A stretch of DNA of 64,000 nt from Chloroflexota bacterium. GTDB lineage: Bacteria; Chloroflexota; Anaerolineae; Aggregatilineales; Ch27. Shown here piece by piece: positions 59,179-64,000 of this stretch (position 1 is its first letter; each line of letters begins with the position of its first letter). Both the position numbers and the translations under genes were made by a program. The notes below the pieces were generated by a model that had not been told where the DNA came from, searched no databases, and saw only the letters and a list, made by a program, of their open reading frames with translations. The stretch covers positions 1 through 64,000 of the forward strand of contig JAIOAT010000008.1 in the NCBI GenBank assembly GCA_019873685.1, read 5' to 3'.

Positions 59179-60216
59179 TTACGGCCAGCGGCGGTTCAGG
59201 TTGGCCTGCATCTTCTCCAGGTAAGCCGCCTCCAGGTCGACGCCCAGATAGTTGGCCAGCTTGAGCAGGTAAGCCAGCACGTCAGCCAGTTCCAGCCCGG
59301 CCGCTTCCAGCGCGGACGGTACTTCGGCGTCGGTTCTGGCGCTGCTGCGGGCCGCTACCAGCCGGGCCAGCTCTCCGATTTCTTCCTGCAACTTGACGAA
59401 GTTGAACAGCGGATCGCGGTTGAAGCCGCGGGCGTCATCCAGCCACTCGTGGAACGCCTGGAAGTCGCGCAGGCGGCGGGCGCTGGCGGCCAGATCAGGC
59501 GGCGGGGCGCTTTCAGCGGGCGCGGCTGCTGCTGCGCCGGGCGGTTGGCTGCCGGCGGCAGCGCCGGCGGGCGGCTCGCCGCGCAGCCCACCGTTGAAGC
59601 CCGGCAGCGCTTCCTGGCGGGGAGCGCGACCCAGCGCCGCCAGCACGCGGGCGATCACCTCGGCACGGTCAGCGTCGCTGCTCACAAAGTCCAGGGCGTT
59701 GGCGTCCAGCGTCAGGACCGGCCCCTGGTCATAAGCGGCGAAGAAGGCTTCGTACGCGCGGCGCAGGCTTTCGATGTAATCAGCGGCCATGTTGCGCTCA
59801 TAGGGCCGGTCGCGCTGGCTGATCCGCCGCATCAGCAGATCGGTATCCGCCCGCAGGTAGACGAGCAGATCAGGCGTTTCGATCTGCTCGGCCAGTGCGT
59901 CATGCACCCGCTGGTAAACGGCCAGCTCGTCGCCATGCAGGTTGACGCTGGCAAAGAGCGCATCCTTGGCGAAGATGTAATCGCTGATCAGCGGGCGGGT
60001 CATCAGCCGCAACGAACGTTGCTGGTGGTAGCGGCTGAGCAAAAAGAAAATCTGCGTCTGGAAGGCATAGCGGGCGCGATCAGCGTAGAAGCTGCTCAGG
60101 AAGGGGTTCTCCTCAAAAACCTCCAGCACCAGGTGGCCGCCCAGTTCAGCGTGCAACAGCCGCGCCAGGGTGGTCTTGCCCGCGCCGATCACGCCCTCAA
60201 TCGCCACATACGTCAT
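59179..60216 (-). CDS. Deoxynucleoside kinase fused to MazG-like pyrophosphohydrolase
   Basis: This 345-residue protein has an N-terminal deoxyadenosine/deoxycytidine kinase domain: P-loop GVIGAGKT at 8-15, LEVFEENPFL, SDYIFAKD and RISQRDRPYERN (the ERS/DRPYE lid). A Pro/Ala-rich linker of about 45 residues follows. The last 94 residues (252-345) form a MazG-like helical domain with E279-x2-E282 and E309-x2-D312, the metal-binding pattern. The kinase makes dNMPs, and the MazG part removes pyrophosphate from dNTPs or damaged nucleotides. This couples salvage with pool cleaning in one chain. The fusion is seen in a single unbroken frame. Confidence 0.87.
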   Translation of the reverse strand: MTYVAIEGVIGAGKTTLARLLHAELGGHLVLEVFEENPFLSSFYADRARYAFQTQIFFLLSRYHQQRSLRLMTRPLISDYIFAKDALFASVNLHGDELAVYQRVHDALAEQIETPDLLVYLRADTDLLMRRISQRDRPYERNMAADYIESLRRAYEAFFAAYDQGPVLTLDANALDFVSSDADRAEVIARVLAALGRAPRQEALPGFNGGLRGEPPAGAAAGSQPPGAAAAAPAESAPPPDLAASARRLRDFQAFHEWLDDARGFNRDPLFNFVKLQEEIGELARLVAARSSARTDAEVPSALEAAGLELADVLAYLLKLANYLGVDLEAAYLEKMQANLNRRWP

Positions 60217-60267
60217 GCAACGTACTCCTCCCCCGCGGGGAAAGCTCTGGCCGCAGCCGGGACGGCG

Positions 60268-61530
60268 CTAGCCAGCCGGCAACAGCGGCAACAAAGCCAT
60301 GCCGCCCAGCGCCCACAACGTGACAGACAGCAGCGCCCCCAGGATCGCCACCGCGATCCCGCCCAGGAACAGGGCCAGGCAGCCGGAAAGCGCGCCAAAG
60401 CCGTGCACCCGGGCCAGCGCCCGAACCGGCCAGATGATACCCACCAGACCCAGGATCGGCCCAGCAATGCCCAGCGCCTCCCACGCGCCGGTGAACATCA
60501 GCAGAGCCATCACCGCGGCGTTGATCACCAGTAGCACCGTCTGCACCGGGATCAACGCGTGGTAAGTCTGGGTGAGCGTCCCATGCCCGCCCAGCCCGAC
60601 CGCCACCAGGTGGGTCAGCCACAGCATGACCAGCAGGCTGATGACCGACCAGACTGCCGATCCCAGGCTGGCCAGCAGGACTACCGGCAGATTGGCGCTG
60701 ACCAGCGCCGGGTCAAGCAACGCACTGGCCTCCGGCGGCAGCGGCTGGTTCAGCCGTGCAGTGAGCATCTGCAGGAAGGTCGGCATGGCACTCAGGAGCA
60801 GCACCGTAGCCAGCGTCATCAACACGAAGTAGATGCCTACATCCAGCCAGACTTCCCCCCAGGAGACGCCCCCGGTTTGCATGACGCGCTTGATGCGCCT
60901 TTCCGGGACATGACCGACGTACATCTCCCGTCGCTGTGGATCGGCCAGAATTTCCGCCGCCTGGCGGCCTTCCTGCCCGATCAGCGCCTCGGCCAGGCCC
61001 TGGGCCGCCGGATCGTAGACCAACGCCGGGTCCAGTTCCAGGGCGGCGATCAGGGTATTGAGGCTCTCCCTGAGCGTTCCCTCGTCATTGAGTTCGTTGG
61101 CGCGTTTGACCAGGGCGCGGGCGCGCGCCCGGTCGGCAGGAGACACCTTCACCTCCTCGGCGGGCTTGCGTTCCACAATCTGGTAGCCCTCGGTGGTGTA
61201 GCCCTGGCTGGCCTCGTCATAGACGGGCAGGATGTACGCTGGTGCGCTGGCTGCCGGGTCCTCGTAACGGGCGTAACGCTCGTCAATCAGGGAACGGCGC
61301 TCTACCGGCGCCGGGGCGGAAGGCTGTTCGGGGGCTGGCCGGGCGGACTGGCGAATGTGGCGGGCGGCGCGCAGGGCCAGATCACGCAGGGCCGGATCGG
61401 GGTCGCTATCGTATACCTGGCGGAGCAGGGGCAACGCCTTAGGGTTCTTGCTGCGCCCCAGGGCGATGATCGCCTCCCGCCGCACCGCCGGATCGCTGCT
61501 GTTCAGCCGGTCGCGGATAGACTGACTCAT
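60268..61530 (-). CDS. HEAT-repeat plus Yip1-like membrane protein
   Basis: This 420-residue protein has an N-terminal HEAT-type segment (SSDPAVRREAIIALGRSKNPKAL then DPDPALRDLALRAARH), a Pro-rich linker, a helical region of about 100 residues (ARARALVKRANELNDEGTL) and a C-terminal domain with five membrane helices of the Yip1 type. ATG 61530 has TGAGG 5 bases upstream; a TTG at 61551 is unlikely. It is 51 bases upstream of the kinase-MazG gene. It may organise proteins at the membrane, which is inference from the domains. Confidence 0.8.
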   Translation of the reverse strand: MSQSIRDRLNSSDPAVRREAIIALGRSKNPKALPLLRQVYDSDPDPALRDLALRAARHIRQSARPAPEQPSAPAPVERRSLIDERYARYEDPAASAPAYILPVYDEASQGYTTEGYQIVERKPAEEVKVSPADRARARALVKRANELNDEGTLRESLNTLIAALELDPALVYDPAAQGLAEALIGQEGRQAAEILADPQRREMYVGHVPERRIKRVMQTGGVSWGEVWLDVGIYFVLMTLATVLLLSAMPTFLQMLTARLNQPLPPEASALLDPALVSANLPVVLLASLGSAVWSVISLLVMLWLTHLVAVGLGGHGTLTQTYHALIPVQTVLLVINAAVMALLMFTGAWEALGIAGPILGLVGIIWPVRALARVHGFGALSGCLALFLGGIAVAILGALLSVTLWALGGMALLPLLPAG

Positions 61531-61628
61531 AAGGGCCTCACTTGATGACAAATCAACCGAAGATGCCCTTCAGTCTACACCAGGACGGCGCGGCGGGGAA
61601 TCGCCGGGGCAATCTGGGGAGCGCAGCA

Positions 61629-62099
61629 TTATTCCTGTTCCAGCGGGCCGATCTCGTGGCGTATGACCGGCGAAGAAAGCACCAGTGAGGTTGTGGTCGT
61701 CGCGTAAGGCTCCAGGATGCGGATGATGTGCTCCAGGCGGTCAACCGACCTGACCGCCACCCTGACCACGAACGACTCGTCTCCGGTGATGGTATGGCAA
61801 TCCAGCACCTCCGGCATCTCCCGGATCAGTTCCAGCAGGCGCTCGGTGCGGTCGCCGGGATTGCCCAGGCGGATGATCGCCTGGATCGGGCGCCCGATGC
61901 GGGCCAGGTCAACGGCAGCGTGGTAGCCGGTGATAATGCCGGCGTCCTCCAGGCGGCGGACGCGCTCGGTGACCGCCGGGGCGGAGAGTCCTACACGCCG
62001 CCCCAGTTCCGCAAAGGGCAGCCGGGCATTGCGTTGCAGCTCGCTGAGAATCTGCCAGTCCACACTATCCGGGAATCTGTTTTTTCGAAGGCGTTTCAT
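61629..62099 (-). CDS. Lrp/AsnC family transcription regulator
   Basis: This 156-residue protein has an N-terminal helix-turn-helix (DWQILSELQRNARLPFAELGRRVGLSAPAV, TERVRRLEDAGIITGYHAAVD) and a C-terminal RAM ligand-binding domain (VLDCHTITGDESFVVRVAVRSVDRLE). Lrp proteins form octamers and respond to amino acids. Position and orientation suggest its own unit. The target and effector are not evident. Confidence 0.92.
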   Translation of the reverse strand: MKRLRKNRFPDSVDWQILSELQRNARLPFAELGRRVGLSAPAVTERVRRLEDAGIITGYHAAVDLARIGRPIQAIIRLGNPGDRTERLLELIREMPEVLDCHTITGDESFVVRVAVRSVDRLEHIIRILEPYATTTTSLVLSSPVIRHEIGPLEQE

Positions 62100-62297
62100 G
62101 GCAAAGACCTTTGATTTTAAGGCAATAGCGATGGTTCTCCTTGTATCCCCTATGGATTTTACCTCCGATCTGGTCTAGCTTTAAGTCAGGTGAAGCCGGA
62201 GATTTTGGGCAAGACATACAACACGCGGCGCTCGTTCTTCGGCAGAATGCACAGGTTGCGAGCGCCGCGGGACTGACTCTGTGGAGGTGTTGGTACG

Positions 62298-62504
62298 ATG
62301 ATCCCGATGGAGTATTACCGCGTCTGCCATACCGAGCGCGAGCGCTACCTTGAGCGCTTCGCCCGGGAGCAGGCTATGCTGGCGCAACTGGATACGCTCC
62401 GCCCCGGTCTGCTGGCCCATGTCCGGGCCTGGCTGGACTCGCTGCGCTCAGACGAGTCGGAGGAGACGGAGGAGCTTCCCCAGCAGCAAACCCTGCTCTC
62501 CTGA
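62298..62504 (+). CDS. Small hypothetical protein
   Basis: This 68-residue protein starts MIPMEYYRVCHTERERYLERFAR and appears fully helical with an acidic tail (SEETEELPQQQTLLS). GGAGG lies about 10 bases before the ATG, and a hairpin terminator with T-rich tail follows at 62549-62572. Both support a real gene. I recognise no family. The 198 bases upstream hold no other clear feature. Confidence 0.6.
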   Translation: MIPMEYYRVCHTERERYLERFAREQAMLAQLDTLRPGLLAHVRAWLDSLRSDESEETEELPQQQTLLS

Positions 62505-62548
62505 CGACGCTGCCTGAAGCGCGTCTACCGGGCTTTTCAACCAGCGAT

Positions 62549-62572
62549 GACCGGCCTACAGGCCGGTCGTTT
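62549..62572 (+). terminator. Terminator of the small hypothetical gene
   Basis: The perfect 8-bp arms 62549-62556 and 62561-62568 have a 4-base loop and are followed by GTTTGCTTTG. Confidence 0.8.
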
Positions 62573-62634
62573 GCTTTGTCCATAACAAAGCGATCAATTG
62601 CAGGCGCGTAATGGCACTATTTAGGGCTGTTAGC

Positions 62635-62663
62635 TTGACAGTGACGCTTGATTGCAGTACAAA
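62635..62663 (+). promoter_or_regulatory. Promoter of the SH3-repeat protein gene
   Basis: A consensus TTGACA at 62635-62640 and TACAAA at 62658-62663 have a 17-base spacer. Transcription would start near 62670, 50 bases before the ATG. Confidence 0.65.
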
Positions 62664-62719
62664 ACGATCAGTATTCACCGGTGTCGAAAAGCAAACCTGT
62701 TAGGGGGAGAAGAGAGAGC

Positions 62720-63931
62720 ATGAGCATGACACGACGTGGTCTTACGGTCGTGCTGTTGGTGTTCCTGCTGCTTGCCAACATTGCTGTGATTCAGGCTCAG
62801 GGCGAAGGCGCGACGGCTACCGTCGCCCGCTTCCTTTACGTCCGCGCTCTGCCGGATGTCGAGGCCCGCGACTTTGGGCGCCTGGAACCCGAAACGGAAA
62901 TCACCCTGCTGGGGCGGACAGCCAACAGCCAGTGGCTCCAGTTGCGGACGGCGGATGGCATCGTCGGCTGGGGACGCGCCAACGCCATCACGTTTGAAGG
63001 GGACATCGCCGACCTGCCGGTGGTCAATGTCGCCCGCCAGAATGCCGCCGCTATCTTTGCCCAGAACCTGCGCGTCGCCCCCGACCTGCTGGCGGATGTC
63101 GTTGGGCAGGTCGAACAGGGCACGCTGGTCACGCTGGTCGCCAAAGCATACAACTTCGTCTACGTCACAACGGCTGATGGCCTGGCCGGATGGGCGAACC
63201 CGAACAACCTGCAGTTCACGCGGGAGCGCGGCGCCAGCCTGCCGACCATGCCTGACCTGCCGGAAGTGAACGCGGTGGCGCGGGGTTACGCCAGCGCCCG
63301 TGTTGTGCCGGCCATTGACGCCCACAGCTACGCGCAGCTTGATCCCGGCACGCCGGTCAACGTGATAGGCCGCAACGAGATCGGCAACTTCCTCCAGATT
63401 CAGACGCTGGATGGCCTGCAGGCCTGGGCAGCCGCTTCCTTCATCTGGTACCCCGGCGCGGTGGCTGACCTGCCTGTCACCGAGCCTGGGGCGGATAGCG
63501 GCGTGGTGACCCGCTTTGCCGTGCTGCGCGCCGCCCCGGATAACACCTCTGCCGAGGTGGGTCGGCTCTCCGCCGGGACGGTGGTGCAGCTCCTGCTGGC
63601 CAGCGGCGACCGGCTGTATGTGAAAGCTCCCGATGGGACGGAAGGCTGGGCGCTGGCCAGTGCGCTGTCCTTCACCGGCGGCGCTGTGCCGGAGGTGTTG
63701 GCCTCCAATGCTACCGTCACCGCTGAGGCCGCCGTCAACCTGCGTGCCGGGCCAAGCCTGGACGCGCCGCGTAATGGCGCCGCCCAGGTGGGTGAGCGGC
63801 TGGCTGTGGTGGGCGTGAGCGCCGATGGCCAGTGGTACCGCGTCATCCCCAGCACCCGCGTGGCCGCCTGGGTCTTCGCCGATCTGGTCACCCTGGATGA
63901 GGGCGTCGGCCCGCTGCCGGTCATCGAGTAG
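62720..63931 (+). CDS. Secreted protein with repeated SH3b domains
   Basis: This 403-residue protein has a signal peptide (GLTVVLLVFLLLANIAVIQAQ). About five SH3b-like units of some 70 residues follow, each with a start such as ARFLYVRALPD, ARVVPAIDA or AAVNLRAGPSLDA, and an end such as GIVGWGRANAI, GLAGWANPNNL or VAAWVFADLVT. SH3b domains bind cell-wall peptides, so the protein may stick to the envelope. No catalytic domain is present. GGGGGAG lies about 10 bases before ATG 62720; ATG 62726 is an alternative. A strong terminator follows. Confidence 0.83.
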   Translation: MSMTRRGLTVVLLVFLLLANIAVIQAQGEGATATVARFLYVRALPDVEARDFGRLEPETEITLLGRTANSQWLQLRTADGIVGWGRANAITFEGDIADLPVVNVARQNAAAIFAQNLRVAPDLLADVVGQVEQGTLVTLVAKAYNFVYVTTADGLAGWANPNNLQFTRERGASLPTMPDLPEVNAVARGYASARVVPAIDAHSYAQLDPGTPVNVIGRNEIGNFLQIQTLDGLQAWAAASFIWYPGAVADLPVTEPGADSGVVTRFAVLRAAPDNTSAEVGRLSAGTVVQLLLASGDRLYVKAPDGTEGWALASALSFTGGAVPEVLASNATVTAEAAVNLRAGPSLDAPRNGAAQVGERLAVVGVSADGQWYRVIPSTRVAAWVFADLVTLDEGVGPLPVIE

Positions 63932-63957
63932 ACCCTGCTTCCGAAGCGATCGTTGCG

Positions 63958-63990
63958 CCAGCGCCCCGCCCTCCGGGGCGCTGGTTTTGT
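63958..63990 (+). terminator. Rho-independent terminator of the SH3-repeat gene
   Basis: The perfect 11-bp arms 63958-63968 and 63974-63984 are followed by TTTTGTTG. Confidence 0.9.
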
Positions 63991-64000
63991 TGTGGCCACC

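Overview
The window is a GC-rich bacterial chromosome segment, probably from a member of the Chloroflexota (Anaerolineae-like). I infer this from gene style: Thr/Pro-rich lipoproteins with SH3-like repeats, small TM proteins with Ig-like domains, an NADH dehydrogenase subunit far from a nuo operon, and GAF-linked sensor kinases. No rRNA or single-copy marker is present to prove the phylum. No insertion sequence or CRISPR array was seen. One tRNA gene, tRNA-Ala(CGC), lies at 43036-43108.

Layout. 1-2296: 5' part of a large secreted Ig-like repeat protein that runs off the left edge. 2500-3823: an OmpR-type regulator and a DUF423 protein. 3984-6246: an AT-richer restriction-modification pair whose nuclease matches NgoMIV residue for residue. 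6258-16754: sugar/nucleoside ABC ATPase, lipoprotein, TPR protein, hybrid kinase, NuoN, peptide-binding protein and a small holin-like protein. 16865-21105: an arsenic-type operon (ArsR, redox thioredoxin-like protein, DUF318 permease, small protein, Acr3, Fe-S protein) with two matching ATTCA-N6-TGAAT operators. 21254-30290: NarL-type two-component pair, DUF4256, DoxX, a flavin-fold protein, an ABC-2 exporter, and glycosyltransferase/Wzz/DUF3267 genes. 30519-42951: M64 peptidase lipoprotein, threonine dehydrogenase-like SDR, a polysaccharide operon (GT2, polysialyltransferase-like, flippase), RidA, a secreted protein, M24 peptidase, MFS transporter and a double-Nudix protein. 43036-45377: tRNA-Ala, a tail-tube-like protein and a second restriction-modification pair (PmeII-like nuclease plus m4C/m6A methyltransferase). 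45485-51584: RmlD-like reductase, multicopper oxidase, GT4 and Hsp20.

51790-58585 is the most interesting block. Transcribed leftward, it encodes two paralogous membrane/Ig-like proteins, an E2-like protein with a catalytic-type Cys, a JAB protein with a degenerate JAMM motif and an apparent inactive UBC-like tail, a ThiF/E1 protein, a short Pro-rich protein, a long protein-isoaspartate methyltransferase and a CoA-type Nudix hydrolase. This is a ubiquitin-like conjugation/deconjugation gene set without an obvious ubiquitin-like modifier. Three of its proteins share a short (L/V)SL(D/E)(E/Q)LL motif near their C-termini.

58747-63931 holds a second flavin-fold protein, a deoxynucleoside kinase-MazG fusion, a HEAT/Yip1 membrane protein, an Lrp regulator, a small protein and an SH3-repeat secreted protein. 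Starts were chosen by Shine-Dalgarno match and family length. Function calls are by motif recognition without database searches.
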